From Clostridia bacterium (GTDB taxonomy: Bacteria > Bacillota > Clostridia > Oscillospirales > Acutalibacteraceae): a DNA stretch of 33,235 nucleotides. The notes under the pieces were generated by a model, which ran no database searches, was not told where the DNA came from, and saw only the letters and a program-made list of their open reading frames with translations. The stretch spans positions 1 to 33,235 of the forward strand of contig JAFSYP010000072.1 of the NCBI GenBank assembly GCA_017449935.1, given 5' to 3'. Below, one piece after another: positions 14,493-22,292 of this stretch. The stretch's first letter is position 1. Each line of letters begins with the position of its first letter. A program made the translations under genes and the position numbers.

Positions 14493-15779
14493 CTATTTTT
14501 CTATCGAACAGAGAAGCGCGGCGTGTCCGGCATAGAAAGCATGCAGTTTGGCAGGGGCTGTCAAAAGTCCGACAGCCTGACCGTGGTCGCCCTTTTGTGT
14601 CGGAAATACGTTCCAGATCCCTTTTTCGGGCGTCGCGGAGCCGTCATACGCCATATGATTCTCGTCAAACGGATAGGTTTCGCTGATCGTGTTGCACAGC
14701 AGATCGCTCTGTTTCCACGCGTCGTCGTAAACCTGTCCGGTCGTTTTTTCTGTGTATTTATCGTGGTGCCCGATCCAGCAGCCGATGGGCGCAATGATCG
14801 GATTGGCGGTGCTGTTCGGCCAGGTCATACCGAAAACACTGTCCTTGTGCGTGGCGTCGAACGCATAGGAGAAATAGTACACGTTCGGGCTTATCTTGAT
14901 CCGATCGTTGAGCGCCTTTGTTCCCTCGGGAGTCAGATCGTATGCGCAGCTGTCGTCGCTGTTCGCCAGGTAATTCTTGACGGCAGAATAATATTCGTCG
15001 GCGTCCTGACAGCCCGGTGTGTTGGAAATGCCGAACTGCTCCAGATGGAAGTCGTACAGCTTGCCGTGCAGCGCTGTTCTGCCCGCAGAGGCGCCGAGGA
15101 GCGCGTTGAAAACCATGATGAAGTCATAGAAGTGTGTCTCCTCGGTCAGCCTGTAGGTCGTCGCGCTGTTCTGCGGCGTCGCGATCGTGGTCACGCTCTC
15201 GATCCAATTCTCTTTCCCGCCGGTAAACAGCGCCGACGCCTTGCCGCTCTTACATGCTTTCACTTCTTCGGGGCAGCCGTAGGTCATCAGATAGGTAAGC
15301 ATACGAATGGTCGTCCCACCGAAGGAGTGACCGATCAGGTGGACCTTTTTGATGCGCCCGTTCGCGTCTTTGCTTCCCCAGCCCGCGAACAGCGGTTCAG
15401 TGTATGTGCGCCCGAAGCGCCTGTGGTTGTGCGCCTTGCTGTGTGCTTCGCCGTAGTCAACGGTGCGTCCCGTCAGCTGCGCGTAAAGCTCGCAGGCTCT
15501 GTCCCATGCGGACGAAAACGGACCGACGGATGCGGAATAGCATTCATACCCCTCTTTGGTCAGATATTTCATCAGGTCGCCCGTGGTCCCGCCCCAATAG
15601 GGGGCGATGGCATTGATCCCCTCGGCGCCGCCCCAGCCGTTGTAGCCGTGGACGAAGACGAACGGATACGCGTTTTTGCAGTCTTTTCCGACAGCAAAAG
15701 CGTGCAGACCGCAGGTTCCCGAGGAGAAAACGATTGCGAGCGTCAGACAAACGCAAAACGCGGAAATCAGTTTTTTCAT
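14493..15779 (-). CDS. Secreted triacylglycerol lipase, Staphylococcus/Geobacillus (family I.5/I.6) type
   Basis: The 428-residue protein has a signal peptide (residues 1-30, MKKLISAFCVCLTLAIVFSS) and an alpha/beta-hydrolase fold. It starts with the oxyanion strand YPFVFVHGYNGWG (38-50) and has the nucleophile elbow GHSFGG with Ser152. The diagnostic motif SSAWDRACELYAQLTGRTVD (89-108) and the His-rich segment HSKAHNHRRFGRTY (113-126) supply the structural zinc site in family I.5 lipases. A C-terminal GDHGQAVG block probably holds the catalytic His. It should hydrolyse esters or lipids outside the cell. GGAGGA precedes the start by eight bases. It is the second gene of an operon with the SpoIID-like protein (30-base gap) and has no dockerin. 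Confidence 0.93.
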   Translation of the reverse strand: MKKLISAFCVCLTLAIVFSSGTCGLHAFAVGKDCKNAYPFVFVHGYNGWGGAEGINAIAPYWGGTTGDLMKYLTKEGYECYSASVGPFSSAWDRACELYAQLTGRTVDYGEAHSKAHNHRRFGRTYTEPLFAGWGSKDANGRIKKVHLIGHSFGGTTIRMLTYLMTYGCPEEVKACKSGKASALFTGGKENWIESVTTIATPQNSATTYRLTEETHFYDFIMVFNALLGASAGRTALHGKLYDFHLEQFGISNTPGCQDADEYYSAVKNYLANSDDSCAYDLTPEGTKALNDRIKISPNVYYFSYAFDATHKDSVFGMTWPNSTANPIIAPIGCWIGHHDKYTEKTTGQVYDDAWKQSDLLCNTISETYPFDENHMAYDGSATPEKGIWNVFPTQKGDHGQAVGLLTAPAKLHAFYAGHAALLCSIEK

Positions 15780-15809
15780 AGTCTTTTCCTCCGATTAAGT
15801 ATTGTTTTA

Positions 15810-16787
15810 TCAGGCGTACCGGATGGAGAAACAGTGGGATCGCAGCGCCGCGGTGCCGTATGGGCGGTAAAGGTTATACAACGTGCGGAACGTATTGCCG
15901 CTCATGGTCGTGTCGCCCACACGGATGCTTGCCACATACCCCACATCGCCTCGTGCGCCGTCGTGGCTGACGATCTCCAGCCACTGCGACGGATCGCCGG
16001 ACAGTATAATGGGCTTTTCGGGATGCGACGCGTTGTAGCGCAAAACCATGGACCGCAGCCCTTTGGCCGTGATGGCGCTGGCGGACACGCTGACCGTTTC
16101 CGGACTGTCTGCGCCGCCCGTCAGGTACGGCAGTTCCGTGCCCCAAACGCTCCGACTGTCAGTGGTCTTGCCGGCGGAACCGGCAAAGAACACGGCGTTG
16201 ACGGCTTCGCCCGCATAGGACATGTACTGTCCCAACACGCTCCTGACCGCGCTGCGTACGGCGGCGGACAGCCTGCATCTTGCTGCAGCGGAACAAGACA
16301 CTTCGCCGGAAGTGAGCGCGTAGTTTTTTGCCTTGAGGAGCGAGTATACAGCCACAGCCTGTGCCTTGTACGCTTCCGCACTGACCGTGCTGCCTCCGAT
16401 CTCCTGCTGCACCGCGCGGACCAGGAAGTCCTCCGTGTCCCGTGTTATTCCGTTGTAGGTCACGCTGGCAGGCGGAGTTTCACGCTCCAGAGAAACGCCG
16501 GGATAGTAATGCAGAAGAATTCGGTCATAACTCCGGCCCTGTTGGGCGTATGCAATAGCGCCGAGCTGGCTCATGCCCACGCCGTGCCCTTTGCCGTACA
16601 CCGTGAATGTGAACATGCCGCAGTTTGGTTTCAGACACGGCAAAAACCGGCGTACGACGGCGATCGCCTTTGCCGCGGAGTCAACCACAGCCGCGTCGTC
16701 CCGCGTACTGCTGCAGGCAAAGCAGAGCGGCGTAAACGTGCACAACAGCAGTACCGCCGTAAGGATAATTGCAAGCCGTTTTTTCAT
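15810..16787 (-). CDS. Secreted SpoIID/LytB-family protein with permuted domain order
   Basis: The 325-residue protein has a signal sequence (MKKRLAIILTAVLLLCTFTP). SpoIID enzymes are lytic transglycosylases acting on stem-peptide-stripped peptidoglycan. The usual order is a block like LxGVVxxEMxxxxxxEALKAQAVAARTY first and GHGVGMSQxGAxxxAxxGxxYxxIL.HYY near the end. Here GHGVGMSQLGAIAYAQQG and ILLHYYPG come at 67-97, then LVRAVQQEIGGSTVSAEAYK (122-141, with the likely catalytic Glu129). The chain ends with the strand that would normally precede GHGVGMSQ. All conserved pieces are present but rotated, so this looks like a circular permutation. GGGAGG lies nine bases before ATG 16787. It is first in the operon with the lipase. 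Confidence 0.88.
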   Translation of the reverse strand: MKKRLAIILTAVLLLCTFTPLCFACSSTRDDAAVVDSAAKAIAVVRRFLPCLKPNCGMFTFTVYGKGHGVGMSQLGAIAYAQQGRSYDRILLHYYPGVSLERETPPASVTYNGITRDTEDFLVRAVQQEIGGSTVSAEAYKAQAVAVYSLLKAKNYALTSGEVSCSAAARCRLSAAVRSAVRSVLGQYMSYAGEAVNAVFFAGSAGKTTDSRSVWGTELPYLTGGADSPETVSVSASAITAKGLRSMVLRYNASHPEKPIILSGDPSQWLEIVSHDGARGDVGYVASIRVGDTTMSGNTFRTLYNLYRPYGTAALRSHCFSIRYA

Positions 16788-16847
16788 AGAGATCAACCTC
16801 CCGTTTCTTTAGTCGTTCAAGCGGGTTTGTCCCTCTCGACGGCTTCA

Positions 16848-16911
16848 TTAAACACCGAACCGGATCGAAAATGTTGCATTTCAGAACGAAAGGTCAAAAA
16901 AGCGGAACAAA
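16848..16911 (-). promoter_or_regulatory. LytTR-type tandem operator and promoter B (SpoIID-lipase operon)
   Basis: On the minus strand TTTGTTCCG (16911-16903), a 12-bp spacer and TTCGTTCTG (16890-16882) are 21 bp apart. They are followed after 28 bp by TTTAAT (16853-16848). About 80 bp here align with promoter A, including the shared core GATCCGGTT just upstream of the -10. No -35 is present. Confidence 0.65.
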
Positions 16912-16935
16912 AAGGTAAAATTCAATTCATATTGT

Positions 16936-17308
16936 TCGACTTTGCGCACGTTTTTTGAAAAAACACACAGCGGGTGATGTTAGCCTGGTGAAAGCCAAAA
17001 GACTCATGACGCAAGATGATTGGCTGTTTGGATTCACGGGGGACTTTGGATCGAGGGCTGCTTCTGCGCTGCGCGTCGTCAATTCCCAAAGTAAATTCCA
17101 CAGTAGGACGAGTGGCGGAAAACAGTGTGGGAAAAGCGGAAATTAGATTGGGAAGAAGATGAAAAGGCAGTTAAAACTGGGAGAACAGAGGTTCAAAACA
17201 GAAAAATGACAAAGGGAACCACAGTCCGGGAATGGATTTCCCAGACTAAATTCAGGTAGATGTGGGATTTAGTTTTGGATAAAACCGGACAAAAGTTTAG
17301 GCGACTGG
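16936..17308. other. Intergenic stretch without a convincing gene
   Basis: This purine-rich stretch lies between the SpoIID promoter and the orphan dockerin and holds no good gene. One plus frame from 17107 to 17370 reads protein-like (for example KGTTVREWISQTKFR, and after a stop at 17257, RRLDDLLGGDFDDAEQVGQF), so it may be a decayed gene. It contains two imperfect direct repeats. No RNA gene was recognised. Confidence 0.3.
17083..17259. repeat. Pair of imperfect direct repeats
   Basis: Bases 17083-17106 (TTCCCAAAGTAAATTC, then CACAGTAG) and 17238-17259 (TTCCCAGACTAAATTC, then AGGTAG) match at about 18 of 22 aligned positions and lie 155 bp apart. They bracket the protein-like frame in this gap. 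They could be element ends or relics of a duplicated segment. Confidence 0.3.
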
Positions 17309-17581
17309 ATGACCTGCTTGGCGGGGATTTTGACGATGCCGAGCAGGTTGGCCAGTTCCGGCGAGAATAAAAAAGAAAACATCGACTGTCTGCCGGGCGA
17401 CGTGAACGGCGACGGGCAGGTCGATCTTATAGACGTAATACTGTTAGCACGTTATTTGGCGGGATGGGACGTTGTGATCGACGAGGTTGCAGCCGACGTT
17501 TACCGCGACGGCGAACTCAACCTCAAAGACGTCGTGATCCTGCGCCGATTCCTGGCCGGTTGGGATGTCACGCTCCAATGA
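17309..17581 (+). CDS. Orphan dockerin-only peptide, possibly a gene remnant
   Basis: Residues about 29-90 of this 90-residue frame form a dockerin. The first loop is intact (DVNGDGQVD) and is followed by LIDVILLARYLAGWD. The second loop is less canonical (DVYRDGELN) and is followed by LKDVVILRRFLAGWD, with the tail DVTLQ. Residues 1-25 have no signal peptide and only a weak ribosome binding site, and they overlap another protein-like frame. The dockerin may therefore be the surviving 3' end of a broken secreted protein. If exported it could cap cohesins. As it stands, export is not supported. A strong terminator follows 118 bases downstream. Confidence 0.5.
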   Translation: MTCLAGILTMPSRLASSGENKKENIDCLPGDVNGDGQVDLIDVILLARYLAGWDVVIDEVAADVYRDGELNLKDVVILRRFLAGWDVTLQ

Positions 17582-17698
17582 TTCCTGTGACCCGGTAACA
17601 CCTGAAACCATGAAAAGCATTGCGGCGATCTCTTGCGCCGAACTGCGTCTTTGCCCTTGACGGGCATCGGCAAGCTTTCGTTCCTTATTCGAAAAATG

Positions 17699-17750
17699 AA
17701 GAAGGGACTTTGTCTCCGTTTTTTTCGGATGAAAAGTCCCTTCTTTTTTA
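17699..17750. terminator. Strong intrinsic terminator, likely bidirectional
   Basis: A perfect 13-bp stem, AAGAAGGGACTTT (17699-17711) against AAAGTCCCTTCTT (17733-17745), is followed on the plus strand by a T-run. On the minus strand it is followed by CATTTTTCG. It closes the orphan dockerin unit and insulates the next operon. Confidence 0.85.
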
Positions 17751-17889
17751 TTCTTTTTCGGGTATTACCGGCTTTTCATCGGCAGCTTAACCGGTTGCGA
17801 TCCCAAGCAGCAGACGGGCCCGGATCCCGTTTTCCTGTGCGAATCGGTATCCGAAATGATTCTGCAATTTCGAACGTGTGTCGGAATAA

Positions 17890-17955
17890 TCCACTCCGAA
17901 AAACACATGATTCACGCCGGGCCGCTTGCTTTGCAGGCGGCCATTATTGTATAGT
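17890..17955 (+). promoter_or_regulatory. LytTR-type tandem operator and promoter C (cohesin-dockerin protein 2)
   Basis: TCCACTCCG (17890-17898), a 12-bp spacer and TTCACGCCG (17911-17919) are 21 bp apart, then 30 bp, then TATAGT (17950-17955). Each half-site differs from the TTYRYTCCG consensus at one position. A GC-rich hairpin (GGCCGCTTGC/GCAGGCGGCC, loop TTT, 17920-17942) fills the place of the -35. The leader to the start codon at 18005 is about 45 bases. The rest of the gap 17582-17889 holds only the terminator. Confidence 0.58.
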
Positions 17956-18004
17956 AATAATGCCAAACAGGGGAGAGTATACAGAAGGCGGGAGGTTCAT
18001 AGTC

Positions 18005-21000
18005 ATGAAAAAGCATTGGGAACGGTTGCTGGCATTTGCGCTGGTATTGATTATTACGGTCGGCGTTGTTCCTCCTGCCGTTTCCGCCCAAGACGGTTTC
18101 TTCTCCGGCGGAAACGGCACCGAGGACAGCCCGTTCCTCATTTCGACCGCGGCGGACTTCGATCACATAGACGACTTTTACGCCGCCTGCGGCGACGATC
18201 TTCCGTCGGATCCCGTGTACTTCACGCAGACGGCGGACATTCTGTTCTATTATAACAGCGAAAACGACAACGACGGGACCGCCGGCTATTACATGTATGA
18301 TTTGAGCCCGTATCCGAACTATACGGAGTATCATCCGGTTCGACCGACGCCGGCTGCTGTGCTGCAAAACGCCGTTTATGACGGCGGTGGGCATACGATC
18401 CGCATCGCGAGCTATCTGGTCGACGGCGAATACACAGGCGTCTTCGGCAGTGTGACCGACTCCACGATCCGCAATCTCTGCGCGCGCTTTGTAGACATTA
18501 GTACGGATGATCCGAGCGGCAGAATGATCTCTACGGCTGAAAACGGCTGCATCGGATTTGTCGCGAAAGCGCAGGACAGCTGCTTCGAGCATATCGAAGT
18601 GATCTTTTATTATGATACGTTTGATTTGTACTCGAACTCCCATTCGGATGTGGAATACAACAATCAGGCGCCTTTTGCGGGCAGTGCGGCAAACTGCTCG
18701 GTTTCGGACTGCTTGGCGTGGTGCTTCGACGGCTGCGGCAGAGGGTTCATCGGCGGCGAGCATCCGACTTTCACCTCGCACAACACGTGGGCGATGCACG
18801 CCGGACAAAACGTCACGGGCGTCGCGACCGTTGCCGAAGACGTTTCTTGTCCGGAGATTGATATGCACATGCGGGAAGACGGACAGATCGTGCTTCGGCA
18901 CATCGATGGAGACGTCATGATGCTGTACGACCAAAACGGCGTTATTGTGCCCAGAGGAAGCGACATGTGTTATTTGCCGGTATATGATCCCGATACGACA
19001 GGCAACGTGTTCACGTTCTGCTGGGCAGAGCATCATACGCAGTTCAACGCGGGCGCGCACGGCACGCTGACGGGCTCGGGCGACTACGGCCTGCGCGTCA
19101 ACCGCGCGGACCGGTACTGCGAGATCACCGGCCTGAGGCCGGTCGCGGACAGCGGCTATGTGTTCAGCGGCTGGACGAACGGCACGAACGGAACGCTTAC
19201 GCTCGAGAGCGACGGCACCTATACGTATCGTATCCGAGTGGATGAGAACATCGCCGGATTCGATGCGCCGGTCGCATCCTGGGCGGCTGATTTCATGGAC
19301 AAGGCTGTCCTGACGGCGAACTTCGCACCGCTCCCGGCGGGGTACGGCTTCTTCTCCGGCGGTTACGGTACCGAGGACAATCCGTTCCTGATCTCGAACG
19401 CGGCGGACTTTGACCATATCGACGACTTCTACGCGGCTTACGGCGATGATCTGCCGTGCGATCCGGTGTACTTTACACAGACGGCGGACATCCGCTTCTG
19501 GTATGACGACGAACAGGACAATGACGGCTGCGAAGGATACAGCATGCCGGATGAATACACACCCGGTTCTGTCGGTGTCGTCAGAACGACGCCTGTTTCC
19601 GAAATGCACAACGCCGTTTACGACGGCGGCGGACATTTTATCTCGCTGATCGATAACGTTAGTATCGTCGACAGTCAGTATGCGGGCTTCTTCGGTCATG
19701 TGACCGATTCCACGATCCGCAATCTCTTCGGGTTGTTTGACGGTCCACGCATGTACGGCACGGCGGGAAACGGCTTTGTCGGCTTTATCGCTTCGGCCGA
19801 GGACTGCCTGCTGCAAAACATTGACGTGCGCGTCGGCAACAGCATCGACAATATCTATTCCGAGACCAACTCTCTGAATACCGGCGTGCTGGCAGGCAGC
19901 GCAGACGGATGCCGTGTGGAAAACTGCATCACGCAGCTGAACTACTATGTCGACGTCTATGACGCGTTTATCGGCGGCGCCAATCCGAGCTATACATTCC
20001 GCGATGCGTGGGCACAGCTTTGGCCGACACCATCCGGCGGCTGGGTGACGGCGCGGAATGTGACCGGCGTGATCCGTAACGACACGTGGGCGGTCGACAT
20101 TTATCTCGACAAGAGTCAGCCGCAGCAGATCGGCATTCCCGAAGGGATGGTACTCATGGACACGCAGGGTACTGTTACGTGGAACAGCCTGACGGGCTAT
20201 GATCCGGACGGCACCGGATACCAATATGACGTCTGGTTTGCGGAAGACGTTACCTTTGAAGCGGGCGCGCACGGTACGCTGGAGGGCGCCGGCAGCTATA
20301 CCGCATACGGCTATTGGAGCGATCCGATCAACGATATTTCCGGATTGAAGCCGATTCCCGATACGGGCTACGTGTTCGACGGGTGGACGATCCTGACGGA
20401 TGAAGGCGTTTCACTCGCGCCGGAACAGGTGCTCGCCCGGCAGTCGGACGGCTCCTTCACCTATACAGCTGCAATGTGCGGCACCGTCACGGTCACGGCG
20501 AACTTCGCGCTGCACGAAACACACACCTTCGGCGACTGGACGGTCGTCACGGAGGCGACTTGCATTTCGACCGGCGAGAAAACGCGTACCTGTACGGCTT
20601 GTGGCTATACCGAAAGCGAAACGATCCCAACGTCCGCACATTCGTATGACGCGGTCGTCACGGCGCCGACCTGTACAGAGGGCGGTTATACGACCTACAT
20701 CTGTTCCGGCTGCGGAGAAACGTATACCGACGACGCGACGGACGCGCTCGGCCATGAGTGGGGCGACTGGATCGTGACGACGCCGGCGACGACCGAAGCG
20801 GCGGGCGAGGAAACGCGCACCTGCAATCGCTGCCGTGTGACCGAAACGCGCACGATCCCGATCATCCTGTCTGCCGTGCTGACCGTGAACGCGCCGGCCG
20901 ATCCGGCCCATACGGGCGACACGGTGCAGGTGACGGTCGACCTGACGCAGAATCCGGGTCTTGCCGGCATGTCGCTCGCGCTGTCGTACGATCCGGACGT

Positions 21001-21487
21001 GCTGGAGTTGACCGGCGTACAGGAGAGCGGTATGCTGCAAAGCGGCAACGTGACGCCCGGACAGGATCTGACGGCGCTTCCCTACAACATTTTGTGGGAG
21101 GACGCGCTCGCGCGGACGCCTCACACCGAGACCGGCACGATCCTGACGCTGACGTTTGCGGTCAAAGAGACGGCGGCGGCAGGGGAGACGACCGTCTCGC
21201 TGACATACGACGCCATGTCGACGTTCGACATAGATCTGCACGCCGTACCTTTGACGATCTCCGGCGCCGCGCTGACCGTGATCCGGCGCACGCCCGGCGA
21301 CGCGGACGGCGACGGAGAGATCACGCTGCAGGATGTTGTGAACCTTACGCGATATCTCGCAGGCGGCTGGGACGTCGAGACAGACTTGCAAAACAGCGAC
21401 GTCAACGGCGACGGCGAAGTCAATTTGAAGGACGTCGTACTCCTCCGCCGTTATCTCGCGGGCGGCTGGGGCGTTGTGCTGGTGTGA
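18005..21487 (+). CDS. Secreted cohesin-dockerin protein 2 with duplicated beta-helix-like module
   Basis: The 1160-residue protein has a signal peptide (MKKHWERLLAFALVLIITVG, cleaved after VSA at about 28). Two homologous modules follow (about 30-446 and 447-836), each opening with FFSGGxGTEDxPFLIS and AADFDHIDDFYAA. Both share a YDGGGH and DSTIRNL beta-helix-type core and end with AGAHGTL and a GYVFxGW repeat. Then come three Cys-containing HxC-type linker repeats (about 837-955, TRTCTACGYTESETIP), one cohesin (about 957-1095) and a dockerin (1096-1160). The two intact loops are DADGDGEIT and DVNGDGEVN, and the tail is GGWGVVLV. GGAGG lies nine bases before the chosen ATG; the frame extends upstream only through the promoter. 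It is probably a surface adhesin or scaffold unit. No enzymatic residues are recognised. Confidence 0.92.
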   Translation: MKKHWERLLAFALVLIITVGVVPPAVSAQDGFFSGGNGTEDSPFLISTAADFDHIDDFYAACGDDLPSDPVYFTQTADILFYYNSENDNDGTAGYYMYDLSPYPNYTEYHPVRPTPAAVLQNAVYDGGGHTIRIASYLVDGEYTGVFGSVTDSTIRNLCARFVDISTDDPSGRMISTAENGCIGFVAKAQDSCFEHIEVIFYYDTFDLYSNSHSDVEYNNQAPFAGSAANCSVSDCLAWCFDGCGRGFIGGEHPTFTSHNTWAMHAGQNVTGVATVAEDVSCPEIDMHMREDGQIVLRHIDGDVMMLYDQNGVIVPRGSDMCYLPVYDPDTTGNVFTFCWAEHHTQFNAGAHGTLTGSGDYGLRVNRADRYCEITGLRPVADSGYVFSGWTNGTNGTLTLESDGTYTYRIRVDENIAGFDAPVASWAADFMDKAVLTANFAPLPAGYGFFSGGYGTEDNPFLISNAADFDHIDDFYAAYGDDLPCDPVYFTQTADIRFWYDDEQDNDGCEGYSMPDEYTPGSVGVVRTTPVSEMHNAVYDGGGHFISLIDNVSIVDSQYAGFFGHVTDSTIRNLFGLFDGPRMYGTAGNGFVGFIASAEDCLLQNIDVRVGNSIDNIYSETNSLNTGVLAGSADGCRVENCITQLNYYVDVYDAFIGGANPSYTFRDAWAQLWPTPSGGWVTARNVTGVIRNDTWAVDIYLDKSQPQQIGIPEGMVLMDTQGTVTWNSLTGYDPDGTGYQYDVWFAEDVTFEAGAHGTLEGAGSYTAYGYWSDPINDISGLKPIPDTGYVFDGWTILTDEGVSLAPEQVLARQSDGSFTYTAAMCGTVTVTANFALHETHTFGDWTVVTEATCISTGEKTRTCTACGYTESETIPTSAHSYDAVVTAPTCTEGGYTTYICSGCGETYTDDATDALGHEWGDWIVTTPATTEAAGEETRTCNRCRVTETRTIPIILSAVLTVNAPADPAHTGDTVQVTVDLTQNPGLAGMSLALSYDPDVLELTGVQESGMLQSGNVTPGQDLTALPYNILWEDALARTPHTETGTILTLTFAVKETAAAGETTVSLTYDAMSTFDIDLHAVPLTISGAALTVIRRTPGDADGDGEITLQDVVNLTRYLAGGWDVETDLQNSDVNGDGEVNLKDVVLLRRYLAGGWGVVLV

Positions 21488-21509
21488 GCCGGGTGTTGAA
21501 TGAAGAATC

Positions 21510-21538
21510 TTGACGCGTCGTGCGAAATGCTGTATACT
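21510..21538 (+). promoter_or_regulatory. Promoter of regulator 2/kinase 2 operon
   Basis: TTGACG (21510-21515), a 17-base spacer and TATACT (21533-21538) lie 35 bases upstream of the regulator start. It is a near-consensus sigma-A promoter without the 21-bp operator repeats, consistent with basal expression of the sensor system. Confidence 0.8.
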
Positions 21539-21573
21539 GCAAGTATACGAATTGCAAACAGGAGGCGGACAAA

Positions 21574-22278
21574 ATGCGTATTGCGCTGTGCGACGACGAA
21601 CGTGAAGAAAACGAAAACCTGTCTCGGCTGATCCGGGACTATGCCGCTGCGCACGACTATGACATTTCGACAGAGTCGTTCACGTCCGGCAGCGTGCTGC
21701 TGCAGGCGGAAAAATACGATCTCTATTTTCTCGATTACATGATGGAGGAAATGAACGGGATCGAGCTGGCGCACGCGTTGAAAAAGAAGTTCAAAAACGC
21801 CGTGACCATTTGCTTTCTGACCGGGTATGACAACATCGCGGAGCGCATCATCAATGAGGGCGTGTACGCCGACGGTTTCCTGCGCAAGCCGGTCGATCCG
21901 CGGCAGCTGCATGTGAAGCTGGATAAATTCTACAAAATGTCCTTTTTTTACCGTTTACAGTTGAAACGTGACGGCGGGTATGATACAGTATATACGCAGG
22001 ATATTTTATTCGTTCAGGCGGCGGACAAGAGATCGCAGATCTATTTCTATGACCGCTGCGAGGAATACCCGATCCTGCTCTCGGAGCTTGAGAAGAATTA
22101 TCTGCCGCCGGAGCTGTTCTTTCGCGTGCATCGTTCCTTTGTGGTCAATATGATGCATATTGCCGCCTATGACAAAAAGACCATCGTCATGAAGTCGGGC
22201 GACAAGGTGGAGATCAGCCGGTACAAACCGTTTCAGGAGGCGTACAGGAACTTTAATTTCAAGCTCAATACACTGTAA
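21574..22278 (+). CDS. LytTR-family response regulator 2, in-cluster
   Basis: The 234-residue regulator has a receiver domain with D7/D8 (MRIALCDDE), phospho-acceptor D54 in YFLDYMMEEMNG and K105 (FLRKPVD). A LytTR DNA-binding domain covers about 135-232 (LFFRVHRSFVVNMMHI). AGGAGG lies eight bases before the ATG, and upstream in-frame codons fall inside the promoter. It forms a two-gene operon with kinase 2 (14-base gap). Its position in the middle of the secreted cluster, and its GC-rich composition matching that cluster, make it the best candidate activator of operators A-D. That link is inference. Confidence 0.93.
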   Translation: MRIALCDDEREENENLSRLIRDYAAAHDYDISTESFTSGSVLLQAEKYDLYFLDYMMEEMNGIELAHALKKKFKNAVTICFLTGYDNIAERIINEGVYADGFLRKPVDPRQLHVKLDKFYKMSFFYRLQLKRDGGYDTVYTQDILFVQAADKRSQIYFYDRCEEYPILLSELEKNYLPPELFFRVHRSFVVNMMHIAAYDKKTIVMKSGDKVEISRYKPFQEAYRNFNFKLNTL

Positions 22279-22292
22279 ACGGGGTGCGGACA

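Noticed and set aside
14523-16958. 811-codon plus-strand open frame opposite the lipase and SpoIID genes
   Set aside because: It is the antisense of two genes with clear families, signal peptides and ribosome binding sites; its translation is Arg/Val/His-rich with no domain, as expected of shadow frames in GC-rich DNA.
16955-17146. 63-codon plus frame after the SpoIID promoter
   Set aside because: No ribosome binding site, no domain, and it starts within the region antisense to the SpoIID operon leader.
17787-17960. Minus-strand protein-like frame (contains NHVFFGVDYSDTRSKLQ) ending next to the bidirectional terminator
   Set aside because: Possible 3' remnant of a lost gene, but it overlaps operator C and its promoter, has no start signal and no recognised family; too weak to annotate.
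17912-20272. 786-codon minus-strand open frame opposite cohesin-dockerin protein 2
   Set aside because: Antisense shadow: low-complexity Arg/Val-rich translation without a ribosome binding site or recognisable motif.
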